Position numbers and translations under genes: made by a program. This document shows, one piece after another, positions 8,375 through 16,950 of a stretch of 47,767 nucleotides of DNA. The stretch is from JASLPR01 sp964496475 (GTDB lineage: Bacteria; Chloroflexota; UBA11872; VXNJ01): positions 1 to 47,767 of the forward strand of contig CAZBZS010000014.1 of assembly GCA_964496475.1 (NCBI GenBank), given 5' to 3'. The notes beneath the pieces are model-generated. The model had not been told where the DNA came from. It was given only the letters and a program-made list of their open reading frames with translations, and did not search any database. Each line of letters starts with the position of its first letter. The first letter of the stretch is position 1.

Positions 8375-9133
8375 ATGAGTGACTTCACGTGCAAGGTCGC
8401 GGTTGTTACCGGTGGCGGCAAGGGGATCGGAGCCGCCTGCGGGCGTGCCTTCGCCGAAGCCGGCGCCGCCGTGGTTCTGGTTGACATCGATACCGATGCC
8501 GCCATTGAAACTGCCGTTTCCATTACCTCTATCCGGCGGCCGCGTGCTGGCCGTCACGGCTGATGTCGGCGACCCGGATCAGGTAAAGGCCATGGCCGCC
8601 TCCGCCATCGACGCGTTCGGCGGCATTGACTGCCTGTTCGCAAACGCCGGGGTGCAGCACTACGGCACCGTGATCACCACCGAGCCCGATGAATGGGACG
8701 CCATTCTCCGCACTAACCTGACCGCGTTTACCTCAGCATGAAATATTGCGCCGAACGGATGCTGGAGCGTGGCGGCGGCGCCATCGTCGCCACCGCCTCC
8801 GTGCAGGTCCTGCAAAGCCAATACGATGTCGTCCCCTACGCCACCTCCAAGGGCGGCATCATCTCCCTCAGCCGCGCCAGCGCCACCGACCTCGCCGAGC
8901 ACGGTATCCGCGTTAACAGCATCTCCCCCGGCACCATCCGCACTCCCCTGGCAGGAGATGACGATCCCGAGGCGAGCTTTGCCAGATCAGCCGCCGGTCA
9001 CGTGCTAAAGCGCATCGGTGGGCCCGAAGAGGTCGCCGATCTCGTGCTCTTCCTGTGCAGCGAGCGCACCGGCTTCATCACCGGGGCCAACTATCTCATC
9101 GACGGCGGCCTTACAATCAAACTACCCATCTAG
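8375..9133 (+). pseudogene. SDR oxidoreductase interrupted by two compensating frameshifts
   Basis: A second short-chain dehydrogenase, about 253 residues if repaired. The reading moves from one frame (TGGGKGIG glycine motif, VDIDTD) to the next at roughly 8510-8535, just before SGGRVLAVTADVGD, and back near 8727-8735, where TNLTAF should continue into YLSMKYCAERM. One extra base at the first site and one missing base at the second (TTT read where TTTT or GTTT is expected) would restore a full enzyme with FANAG, Y-x-x-x-K (PYATSKGG) and the C-terminal NYLIDGG. The start is good: AAAGGAG 5 bases before the ATG. Two compensating single-base shifts in an otherwise clean gene could be sequencing errors; otherwise it is a very recent pseudogene. 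Confidence 0.8.
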
Positions 9134-9167
9134 CCACCGGCGACGCTTCCCGTGGCCTGCCCGCCGA

Positions 9168-10634
9168 CTAATCAGGCTGATTCGGCCAAGCCTTCAACCG
9201 CGCCTCGATCGCATTCGCCCCATCACCCCGCCCGCGCTCCCGCAGCAGCTCCAGCCAGGGCCCCTTCAGCACGTATTTCCACGGCCCGGTCCGAATCACC
9301 TCCATCATCGGATCGCCGTCATTTCCCGGCCGGCCGAGCTGTTGATGCAGCCACTCCGCCAGCAAGTGGTCCATCTTCGCCACAACCTCCCGCTTCCTTT
9401 CCGCGATATTGGCCGTCTGGTGCGGATCCGCCTCCATGTCAAACAGGCTCACCGATGGGAAATCGAACAGGCCCGGATGATACGTTCGCGTGAACAGCCA
9501 GCGCCTGGTTCGCACCGAACGCTGGCAGCAGTAGAGGGCATGCTCCCACACCAGATGGTCACGAGATTCGTACCCTTCCTCTTCACCTCGTAATACGGGT
9601 CCCAGCGATCGGCCGTCCCAGCCTTTCGGAGTATCGATGCCGGCCAGATCGGAAAGCGTCGGCGGGATATCCAGGCTGTACACCAGCTCGTTGCTGCTGG
9701 TGCCCTCCTGGATATGCCCCGGCCAAGAAATTATCAGCGGCACATGGTGCGTGGCCTCATACCCGCTCACATGGTCTCCATACACACCCTGCTCGCCCTG
9801 GTGTTCGCCGTGGTCGGCCGTGATCACAACGCAGACCTCATCACGTACGCCCTCCTCTTCCAGAACGTCCAGTAGCTGCCCGAAGTGGTAATCGGCAAAT
9901 GCGATGCTTCCGTCGTAGCCATTTATCCAGCGGGTGAAATCGTCTCTATTTCGGATATGGTCCGGGAACTCGATCGGCAATTCGGGCTTCCAGGGAAACA
10001 TCTGATCGGCGGTGAAGGGACCCGCCTCCGCTTGGTGCGAATCAATCGCGGCCTGATCCGGCCAATCGGGTGGCGGCTCTCCGTCGAACTTGCGCAGCCA
10101 CTCCTCCGGAACCCGGTAATTCCGATGCGGGTCCCAGTAGTTAACGTGCATCAGCCAGTCATCTTGTTTGCAGATGCGCCTCAGTGTTGGTAGGGCCTCC
10201 GCGTTCACCTCGTCCGCGGTCTCATTGCCGCTTTTCTCGGTGTAGCTGTGGAACTCGTGCCAGCCCGACGTGAACCAGAATGCAGCATGCCGGTCGGCGA
10301 ACGACGACACGCTCACCGTCAGGTAGCCGTTGCAAAAGAACTGCTTCGCCATGAACGGCACAGTCTCGCCACGCCTTTCCTTCCAGATGTCACCGTCGAT
10401 ACGGTATTCGGAGCCCGGTCCCCAGTGGGTCGCCACTCCGTTGTGGACGCCGAACTGGCCCCCGAAAAGCGACGCCCTACCCGGCACGCACGGCGAGTTC
10501 GAGACATACGCGCGGTCGAAGCGCACCCCCCGCGCCGCCACCCGATCGATATTCGGAGACGTATCCCGGTGATACCCGTAACACCCCAGGTTGCCCGGTC
10601 GCTGAGAATCGATATCGATTAGCAGAATTTTCAT
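9168..10634 (-). CDS. Sulfatase, Cys-type with degenerate C-V-P-G-R motif
   Basis: Type I sulfatase, 488 residues, paralog of the gene at 5730-7223: both open with M-[KR]-I-L-x-I-D-I-D-S. The ATG at 10632-10634 is preferred; a longer frame upstream adds 23 residues unlike the family and overlaps the preceding gene. The signature is C-V-P-G-R instead of C-x-P-S-R, and the following L-x-T-G-R reads LFGGQ, so recognition by a formylglycine-generating enzyme may be weakened. The metal site TADHGEHQGEQG, the Cys and HHVPLIISWPG are intact. No signal peptide. It lies 14 bases downstream of the other minus-strand sulfatase, so the two form one operon. Substrate unknown. Confidence 0.9.
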   Translation of the reverse strand: MKILLIDIDSQRPGNLGCYGYHRDTSPNIDRVAARGVRFDRAYVSNSPCVPGRASLFGGQFGVHNGVATHWGPGSEYRIDGDIWKERRGETVPFMAKQFFCNGYLTVSVSSFADRHAAFWFTSGWHEFHSYTEKSGNETADEVNAEALPTLRRICKQDDWLMHVNYWDPHRNYRVPEEWLRKFDGEPPPDWPDQAAIDSHQAEAGPFTADQMFPWKPELPIEFPDHIRNRDDFTRWINGYDGSIAFADYHFGQLLDVLEEEGVRDEVCVVITADHGEHQGEQGVYGDHVSGYEATHHVPLIISWPGHIQEGTSSNELVYSLDIPPTLSDLAGIDTPKGWDGRSLGPVLRGEEEGYESRDHLVWEHALYCCQRSVRTRRWLFTRTYHPGLFDFPSVSLFDMEADPHQTANIAERKREVVAKMDHLLAEWLHQQLGRPGNDGDPMMEVIRTGPWKYVLKGPWLELLRERGRGDGANAIEARLKAWPNQPD

Positions 10635-10648
10635 TGCTTTGCCCTGTC

Positions 10649-12085
10649 CTAGAAGCGCGGGTCTTTGTCGAACGGCACCACGTCGCCGGTCTCCAGGTAC
10701 CACTGCACCAGCCGCTGCTCCAGTTCGTGGCGCACCCCGGCATGCTCCGGTCGGTCGGCCAGGTTCTCCAGTTCCGCCGGGTCATTTTCCATGTCGTAGA
10801 GCTCGTCGGTATCGGCCGCCCGACGGATGTATTTCCACTTCCGCGTACGCACCATCGACGCCTTGCACACGCTGTCCGGGTTGTCTGTCTGGATTCGCGC
10901 CTTCTGGTAGTAAACGGACTCCGGGTCCGAATCCTCGTTCACCAGTTCAAGGCTTTGGTTCTCATAGTTCCCGTGCCCCCCTTCGCAAAACACCGCATCG
11001 CGCAGCTCCACGGATTCCCCCCTAACGATCGGCATCAGGCTCTTCCCAAACTGATCGTGTTCCAGCTCGACCCCAGCCAGGTCTAGCATGGTCGGCAGCA
11101 CATCTATGATCTCCACCAGCTCGTCATTCATCGGCTGTGGGTCCAGCCACGGCACGTGCACCACCATCGGGACCCGCACCAGGTTGTCCTCGTAGCCGGT
11201 CGGCCACTTTTCCGTCAGGCCATAGTCGCCCACGTAGTCCCCGTGGTCCGAGAAAAACATGGTCGCCGTCTTATCTGCCAGGCCATTGCGTTCCAGAGCT
11301 TCCCCCAACTCTCCCAGCTGATCGTCAAGCCGGCTGATCATGCCGTAGTAGACCGCCACGATCTCCCGGTACCGTTCCTCCGAAAGCTGATCAAGGTCAT
11401 ACGACTCGTGGATTTCCGGGTAATACTTGGGCTTGCCTCTGTGCCCGTTCACAGGTATCGGAGCCGGCATCTCGTCCCGGTCGTACATCGAGAAATACGG
11501 CTCTTCCACCCAGTACGGCGGGTGCGGGAAGAACAGCGGCAGGTACAGGCAAAAAGGCTCCGGCGGATTGGAGTCTAGAAACTCGATCGCCCCATCGATC
11601 CACTGGCGGTCCATGTCGTTGCTGTTTTCCGCCGGCCGCTCCCCGTAATAAAACGTCCGCCGCCACTGGTCGTCCACCGGCCAGGGATTTCCCATCGTCT
11701 TGCTCCGGTCGATTTCAATATCGCCCCGGTGGCTCACGCTGCTGGGAAAACTCTCCGGCGCCAGCAGGTCGTTCTTGCCCCACCACTCGACGTGATACCC
11801 GACCTGCCTTAGGTAGCGCAGTCCGTTTGGCTCGTGATCTCGCAGCATGTACCAGAGCGTCCGATGACCCGACACATGCGGATACCAGCCCGTGAACATG
11901 CTGATCCGCGACGGCGTGCAGACCGTGTGCGTAACGAAGCAATTGCTAAACGGCGTGCCCTCCGCCGCCAGCCGGTCCATGTTGGGGGTCTTGATACTAT
12001 CGTTACCGGCGTACCCCACCGCCGACCAGCGCTGCTCATCGGGCATGAAGATCATGATGTTGGGTTGTTTGGGCGCGTCGGACAT
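10649..12085 (-). CDS. Sulfatase, Cys-type (DEQRW subfamily)
   Basis: Type I sulfatase, 478 residues, from another branch than the others here: its first strand ends in MPDEQRWSAVGYAGND. The start is ATG 12083-12085; a longer frame adds 24 unconserved residues. The formylglycine signature is canonical, C-T-P-S-R followed by MFTGW, then SDHGDYVGDYG and a downstream Lys (TEKWPTGYED). The C-terminal part (MVRTRKWKYIRR, ELYDMENDP, ELENLAD) is typical of soluble sulfatases that accept small sulfate esters. No signal peptide. First gene of a two-gene minus-strand operon. In the mRNA the G-rich ribosome site lies inside a short inverted repeat (12091-12103), so initiation could be structure-dependent. 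Substrate unknown. Confidence 0.92.
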   Translation of the reverse strand: MSDAPKQPNIMIFMPDEQRWSAVGYAGNDSIKTPNMDRLAAEGTPFSNCFVTHTVCTPSRISMFTGWYPHVSGHRTLWYMLRDHEPNGLRYLRQVGYHVEWWGKNDLLAPESFPSSVSHRGDIEIDRSKTMGNPWPVDDQWRRTFYYGERPAENSNDMDRQWIDGAIEFLDSNPPEPFCLYLPLFFPHPPYWVEEPYFSMYDRDEMPAPIPVNGHRGKPKYYPEIHESYDLDQLSEERYREIVAVYYGMISRLDDQLGELGEALERNGLADKTATMFFSDHGDYVGDYGLTEKWPTGYEDNLVRVPMVVHVPWLDPQPMNDELVEIIDVLPTMLDLAGVELEHDQFGKSLMPIVRGESVELRDAVFCEGGHGNYENQSLELVNEDSDPESVYYQKARIQTDNPDSVCKASMVRTRKWKYIRRAADTDELYDMENDPAELENLADRPEHAGVRHELEQRLVQWYLETGDVVPFDKDPRF

Positions 12086-12329
12086 ACTATGGGGACCTTC
12101 CCCTGAAACCGACCGGAAGTTGCCGTATTCTGCCGGGAACGCCGAGCCCCTGTCCAACCGTCCCGAGATGCTCCGAGCACGACAGCGCGGAGTACATCTC
12201 CAACCGGTCCCGGGATCCGAAAATGCTGAGGTGGATTGTTCTCGAGCGAATCATGAAGTTTGCCAACAGCCGTATGCCGGCGCTCCATTCGCCGGTCCAC
12301 AGCCCAGACTTCCAGCAAGTGCCGGGGAC

Positions 12330-13310
12330 GTGAGCTGCGTCCGGCGCACCACGCGCGTCCTATGTGCCTGTATCTGCCCGTCCGCCACCGCAAGCCTGTT
12401 GGTATTAGCCCTACTCCTGGCTGCCTGCGGACACGCCCCGCCTACCGCTCCCGGAGCCATCAACTTCGAATACGACATCAACTGGGACGGGATCGACGAC
12501 CGTCGCATCCTCTTCAAGACCGACGCCGACGGGGATTTCGACCTCTACGTGGCTGACGGCTACTCCGACGAGCTCCGGCACGTCACCGACGACCCCTACT
12601 ACAACAAGTACGCCGACCCCTCGCCCGACGGCACCCGGGTCGTATATTCCAGCAATCGAGACGGCGGGGATTTCGATCTATTCATCATCAATCTCGACGG
12701 CACCGGGCTACGCCAGCTCACCGCCAACGACATCGAGGACTACTCCCCAACCTGGTCTCCCAACGGCCTGCACGTCGCCTACGAGGCCAACGACAATTTC
12801 GGCGCCCTGTTTCAGATCTTCGTGATCGATGTCGATGGCGCGAATAAGCGGCAGATCACTTCCGACCTATATCACAACTACGCACCCGACTGGTCTCCTG
12901 ACGGCCGGAGCGTGACCGTGTTCAGCAACCTTGGCCGCAATTTCGACATCTTCACCCTGGTCCTCGCCAGCGGCGAGCGTCGCCTCGTCGCAAATGACGA
13001 CGCATACGCCCACTTTTCGGATTTCTCTCCCGACGGTTCCGTCATCGCCTATCAGTCCAACCCCCGACGCGATTGGGACCTGTACAGCGTCGATTCAGTC
13101 GGCAATGCCGAGCCCCGCCAACTCACTTTCTCCTCGGCGGACGACATGGAACCCGACTGGTCTTCGGACGGCCACGAGCTACTGTTCACCAGCAATCGCA
13201 GCGGCGATTTCGATATCTACTTGATGGCCGCCAATGGCGACGATATACGCCGTCTGATCTCCACCCACGGCCGCGACACCCAGCCAGTCTGGATCGCGGG
13301 ACGGCCCTAG
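12330..13310 (+). CDS. TolB-like beta-propeller lipoprotein
   Basis: About 326 residues. The GTG at 12330 is chosen because it gives a lipoprotein signal: basic start (CVRRTTR), hydrophobic core and lipobox LLAAC; longer frames upstream look non-coding. After the lipidated Cys come about six WD40-like PD40 repeats, each with a core like S-P-D-G-x-x-V-x-Y-x-S-N, for example YADPSPDGTRVVYSSNRDG, APDWSPDGRSV and EPDWSSDGHEL. Each repeat ends in an F-D-[LI] segment. It is predicted to be anchored on the outer face of the membrane. TolB itself works with Pal in outer-membrane integrity, but free-standing propellers of this kind have varied roles and no Tol-Pal gene is nearby. It is divergent from the sulfatase pair and convergent with the ABC permeases. 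Confidence 0.82.
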   Translation: MSCVRRTTRVLCACICPSATASLLVLALLLAACGHAPPTAPGAINFEYDINWDGIDDRRILFKTDADGDFDLYVADGYSDELRHVTDDPYYNKYADPSPDGTRVVYSSNRDGGDFDLFIINLDGTGLRQLTANDIEDYSPTWSPNGLHVAYEANDNFGALFQIFVIDVDGANKRQITSDLYHNYAPDWSPDGRSVTVFSNLGRNFDIFTLVLASGERRLVANDDAYAHFSDFSPDGSVIAYQSNPRRDWDLYSVDSVGNAEPRQLTFSSADDMEPDWSSDGHELLFTSNRSGDFDIYLMAANGDDIRRLISTHGRDTQPVWIAGRP

Positions 13311-13317
13311 GCCGTCC
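13299..13317 (+). terminator. Hairpin across the stop codon of the TolB-like gene
   Basis: GGACGGCC and GGCCGTCC form a perfect 8-bp stem with loop CTA, so the TAG stop lies in the loop and right arm. It is followed by a C/T-rich tract (TCTCTTGCTC) but no true T run. It lies between convergent genes, so it may act as a weak terminator. Confidence 0.45.
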
Positions 13318-13412
13318 TCTCTTGCTCATCCCCGCTCGGGCCACTGCCCCGGCACATGAAAATCGGCAAGCAGCGGAAAGGCGTGCCCCGTCTCATCAGA
13401 ATCGCTACCGGC

Positions 13413-14369
13413 TTATGAGAACGAGTCGTACCCCAGCACCTTCACGTTGATCAGGGTGACGAGCCCGATAATTATGAACAAGACGAACGACATCGCCGCT
13501 GCATACCCCATCTTGAGATATTCGAAAGCATTGGAATAGAGCAACACCACAACCGTAATCGTACTATCCAGCGGACCGCCGGTAAGCACGTTGTTCCCGA
13601 CCTGGGTCGTCATGATCCAGACCTGCACGAACATCTGCAGGGCTCCAATAAAGTAGACGATCACAACGAAGAACGTCGTCGGTGCAAGCAGGGGCGCCGT
13701 CACTCTCAAGAATCTCTGCCAGCCACTAGCTCCATCGATCTCGGCGGCTTCGTAGAGGTGAGAAGGAATCCCCTGCAAGCCAGCAAGGTAAATAACCATA
13801 TTTAGACCCATATTCTTCCAGATGCTCACGACGATGAGGGAGAACATGGCCGTATCCGCCGAACGGAGCCACTTCAGGCGGGGCAGGCCCAGGCCCTCGA
13901 AGATTTCGTTGAATAGCCCGAACTGCGGCTCGTAGAGCCAGAGCCAGATCAGCGAGACCGACACAAACGAACTCACCACCGGCATGTAGAACATGGCACG
14001 AAAGGTGTAGATACCCCGTATTGAACGATTGATCAAAACAGCCAGCCCCAACGACGTAATCACCCCGGTCGGAACCGTGCCAAACGCGAAATACAGCGTG
14101 TTTGTGACCGCGCGTGGATACCGGAGGTCGTCAAACAACTTCGCATAGTTGTCCCATCCGATGAATCGCGGTGGCTTCATCAAATCGTAAAACGTAAAGC
14201 TGTAGTACAACGCCGCGAAAATCGGCACTATGACAAAGATGAGGAGGAAAATCAGCGACGGAGCTACGAAAAAATAGCCGGCCAGACCACCACGGGTTCC
14301 GAACCTACGGCCTCTACGCAGTAACTCTGCTCTCGGCCCTTCGGGGGCCGCCGCGTCGGTCACCGGCAA
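13413..14369 (-). CDS. Carbohydrate ABC transporter permease (MalF/UgpA type)
   Basis: Inner-membrane permease of the CUT1 sugar importer family, 318 residues, with six predicted membrane helices. The first is GYFFVAPSLIFLLIFVIVP, preceded by a basic cytoplasmic tail. The EAA loop that docks the ATPase is visible as LYEAAEIDGASGWQRF with the conserved E-A-A and D-G-A. The TTG at 14369 follows the stop of the upstream permease by 6 bases with GGTAGG 5 bases before it; a GTG two codons later is an alternative. Last gene of the importer operon. No ATP-binding subunit is present, so a shared MsmK-type ATPase encoded elsewhere is needed, as is common for this family. Substrate is probably a mono- or oligosaccharide. 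Confidence 0.92.
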   Translation of the reverse strand: MPVTDAAAPEGPRAELLRRGRRFGTRGGLAGYFFVAPSLIFLLIFVIVPIFAALYYSFTFYDLMKPPRFIGWDNYAKLFDDLRYPRAVTNTLYFAFGTVPTGVITSLGLAVLINRSIRGIYTFRAMFYMPVVSSFVSVSLIWLWLYEPQFGLFNEIFEGLGLPRLKWLRSADTAMFSLIVVSIWKNMGLNMVIYLAGLQGIPSHLYEAAEIDGASGWQRFLRVTAPLLAPTTFFVVIVYFIGALQMFVQVWIMTTQVGNNVLTGGPLDSTITVVVLLYSNAFEYLKMGYAAAMSFVLFIIIGLVTLINVKVLGYDSFS

Positions 14370-14375
14370 AGGTAC

Positions 14376-15299
14376 CTACCCTTTGATTCCGGACAGAGCG
14401 ATTCCCTGCACAAAATAACGCTGGGTCATCAGGAATAAGAACAGGACCGGAAGAGTCGCCACCATCGTGGCCGACATCAGCAGACCCCAGTCAGTCGTGA
14501 ACTCCTGCCTGAAATTCGCCAGTCCAACCTGAATCGTCTTGAGCTCTTCGCTCTTGGTGATGATGAACGGCCACACGAAATCATTCCAGATAAACTGGAA
14601 GGAGAACACCGTCAGCACCGCCAGCGCGGCTCCCGACAGAGGCAGCATGACGTTCCAGTAGATGCGGAATTCAGACGCGCCATCGATTCGAGCCGCGTCC
14701 TCCAGCTCCTTCGGGAGCGTCTGGAAGAACTGCCGCAACAAGAACGTGCCGTAAGCGGTCGGGAACATCGGGATGATCAATCCCCAATAGGTGTTGACCA
14801 TTCCAAATCCACCGGCTCCCTGCCAGTTGTTTCCGCCGAAGAATGGGAAGTTCTTGATCATAATGAACAGCGGCACCATCGTCACCTGGAATGGCACCAT
14901 AAGCGTCGCGATCACCGCCACGAAAAGCATATCCCGTCCACGGAACTCTAGCCGGGCGAAGGCGTAGCCCGCGGTCGATGCCAGCACCAGATGCGCCACT
15001 GTGATCGATGCCGAGACGAAGGCGCTGTTAAAGAAAAAGCGACCGAAGTTCAACGCCCACACTGTCGTGTAATTGTCGAATTTCCATACAGCCGGCAAAT
15101 AGGTAGCCGGGTCGTTTATCGCGAAGTCGAACAGGTCTTCGCTCGTCTTAAACGAACCCAAAAACGACCAGACAAAAGGGAACACCGCGATGAACCCGAT
15201 GATCGACATGGACAAATAGAGTATCGTCCGCCGCATGATCGGCCACGTACGACTCTCCGTCCTGAGAGTCGAAACCGGTTCTGTTCTCGCTACTGCCAT
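14376..15299 (-). CDS. Carbohydrate ABC transporter permease (MalG/UgpE type)
   Basis: Second CUT1 permease, 307 residues, six helices, starting with TILYLSMSIIGFIAVFPFVW followed by S-F-K-T-S as in MalG proteins. The EAA loop reads LEDAARIDGASEFRIYW. ATG 15297-15299 is preferred over a start 15 codons upstream because GGGAGA lies 5 bases before it. It forms a heterodimeric channel with the permease encoded 6 bases downstream. A 289-base gap with a strong inverted repeat separates it from the binding-protein gene upstream, the arrangement expected when the binding protein must be made in excess. Confidence 0.92.
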   Translation of the reverse strand: MAVARTEPVSTLRTESRTWPIMRRTILYLSMSIIGFIAVFPFVWSFLGSFKTSEDLFDFAINDPATYLPAVWKFDNYTTVWALNFGRFFFNSAFVSASITVAHLVLASTAGYAFARLEFRGRDMLFVAVIATLMVPFQVTMVPLFIMIKNFPFFGGNNWQGAGGFGMVNTYWGLIIPMFPTAYGTFLLRQFFQTLPKELEDAARIDGASEFRIYWNVMLPLSGAALAVLTVFSFQFIWNDFVWPFIITKSEELKTIQVGLANFRQEFTTDWGLLMSATMVATLPVLFLFLMTQRYFVQGIALSGIKG

Positions 15300-15498
15300 T
15301 AATTTCTCCCGTTTCCTACGCCCAATCTCCGGCTCCCGCTGCAAACATCCGCGGGACGGACCCTGATCCGGCTTCGCGCCATAATACCCGAACTCAACCG
15401 TCTACGTTCGGCCGTGCATGCCGGCCGGCCAGAGTTCGATTCAATCCAAATATCCACTCCTCCAGCCGTCCGGCAACCGACACCCTCCTGAATAGCAG

Positions 15499-15542
15499 CG
15501 AGCCCGGGAACTCGGTGTCTATCCACCGCACTCCCGGGCTCG
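15499..15542 (-). promoter_or_regulatory. Long intergenic hairpin between binding protein and permeases
   Basis: An 11-bp perfect inverted repeat (CGAGCCCGGGA / TCCCGGGCTCG) encloses a second 5-bp stem (CGGTG/CACCG) with a 6-base loop. On the transcribed minus strand it is 46 bases after the binding-protein stop and has no T run behind it. It is more likely an mRNA-stabilising or partial-attenuation element than a terminator, as known for the REP element between malE and malF in Escherichia coli. Confidence 0.55.
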
Positions 15543-15588
15543 ATCAGCTACTCAAATCACACAGCAGAGCAATCAGACCTGCATCCGA

Positions 15589-16950
15589 TTAGCTCTCTGT
15601 GATGATCTTCAGTACTTCCGCGTCCATACCTTCGAGCGCCTCTTCAGGGGTCATCTCGCCCAGAGCTGCTTTCTCCACCCAGCGACCCATGGCCGGCTGA
15701 ACGTCGAAGTGCTGCGGAACGATCTGACGGCCTTTACCGAACTTGGCGTTGGCAACGTACTGATCCCAGGGTGCGACCTGATAGATCTCGTAAATTTCCT
15801 GCGACTGTCGGCATGGCATCGAGCGCCGCGACTCTACGTTGATCTTCAGATTGACTTCAGGCCGACTCAGCCATTCCAGCGTGGCGTATACGCCATCTGG
15901 GGACTTGGTCAACTTGTACGGCATGTACTTGTCAACGTAGATTTCCATCACCTGCTCGACCGGGCCTTTGAACGGCTCGCCAACCAAAAGATCCGCAAAG
16001 ACTTCCGGATCATTCAGTTCACAGTTCGCCACGTCGCCGGGCCACAGCTGCTGTAACGCAACCTTGCCCGCGCAAAACGCGTGCAGGTTCGGAATACCGG
16101 AGTCCATGCCCTCTTTCGGCATGCTCCCCTCTTCGCCGAAGTGCACGTGCTGCTTCAACGCCGTGATACCTTCAGGCGTGTTGTTCAGCGGCTTCGTGCG
16201 GTCTTCACTGAAGTAGTTGCCACCGGCCTGGTATAGCCAGTCTTCATACACCTGCGTGCTGTGCTGCAGGTTAAATCCCGCCTGCTCGAACTTGTCGCCG
16301 TCGGCGATCGTCAGTGCCGGCGCGGCTTCGTTCGCCTCGTCCCAGTTCGTTGGGACGGTGGCGTCCCTTCCTGCCGTCTCAAACATCGACGGTCGAATCA
16401 CCGGGTTTCCACGATAGTTGAACCGGTAAGGAACACCGTGAACATGACCTTCGTAGGTCACGTCCTCAACACCACGTGGGTAGAAATCCGACCAGCCGGA
16501 CCAACTGTTCACAAAATCATCGATGAATAACGTGCCACCTTTGGCCGCCAGCACCGGCGTCCAGAGTCCACCAGCCTGCCAGATGTCCGGCGCGGTGCCG
16601 GCCGCGAAGCCGGTCGTGATCTTCTGGAAGGAGCTTGCCCAGTCAGAAAAGTCTGGCTTGATTACAATGCCGGACTCTTCCTTAAAGGCCGCCAACTGCT
16701 CGCTGGCGGCAGCCTGACCCGCCGGGTCCAGACCGTTCCAACGAACTTCGATCTCAACGCCTTCTAGCGCCGCCTTGGCCGCTGGCGCGGCTGCGGCCGG
16801 CGCTTCCTTGGCTGCCGGAGCTGCTGCCGGGGCTGCTGCCGGGGCTGCTGCCGGGGCTGCTGCCTCTTCCTCACCACCACAAGCGGCAAGTACTGCTAGT
16901 CCCGTCGTACCAGCCATCCCGGCCAGTACTCGTCTACGTGTTAAGTCCAA
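15589..16950 (-). CDS. Carbohydrate ABC transporter substrate-binding lipoprotein
   Basis: Extracellular solute-binding protein, family 1, about 453 residues. The start is taken as TTG 16948-16950 because GGGGGA lies 6 bases upstream; an ATG nine codons earlier (16977) lacks a ribosome site. The N-terminus carries a twin-Arg-like basic motif (LTRRRVLAG), a hydrophobic stretch and lipobox LAAC, so it is probably Tat-exported and lipid-anchored. An Ala/Pro-rich linker of about 40 residues follows. The mature domain shows the family features WNGLDPAG, GFAAGTAPDIWQAGG and VPYRFNYRGNP. It is the first gene of the importer operon and probably captures a sugar for the two permeases downstream. The ligand is not evident; sulfated or acidic sugars would suit the neighbouring sulfatases, but that is inference. 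Confidence 0.92.
   Translation of the reverse strand: MDLTRRRVLAGMAGTTGLAVLAACGGEEEAAAPAAAPAAAPAAAPAAKEAPAAAAPAAKAALEGVEIEVRWNGLDPAGQAAASEQLAAFKEESGIVIKPDFSDWASSFQKITTGFAAGTAPDIWQAGGLWTPVLAAKGGTLFIDDFVNSWSGWSDFYPRGVEDVTYEGHVHGVPYRFNYRGNPVIRPSMFETAGRDATVPTNWDEANEAAPALTIADGDKFEQAGFNLQHSTQVYEDWLYQAGGNYFSEDRTKPLNNTPEGITALKQHVHFGEEGSMPKEGMDSGIPNLHAFCAGKVALQQLWPGDVANCELNDPEVFADLLVGEPFKGPVEQVMEIYVDKYMPYKLTKSPDGVYATLEWLSRPEVNLKINVESRRSMPCRQSQEIYEIYQVAPWDQYVANAKFGKGRQIVPQHFDVQPAMGRWVEKAALGEMTPEEALEGMDAEVLKIITES
16820..16864 (-). repeat. 12-bp tandem repeat encoding the Ala/Pro linker
   Basis: GCTGCTGCCGGG is repeated three times perfectly, plus a partial fourth copy. On the coding strand it gives the A-A-P-A linker just after the lipidation site of the binding protein. 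Copy number could vary by slippage and lengthen or shorten the tether. Confidence 0.8.
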
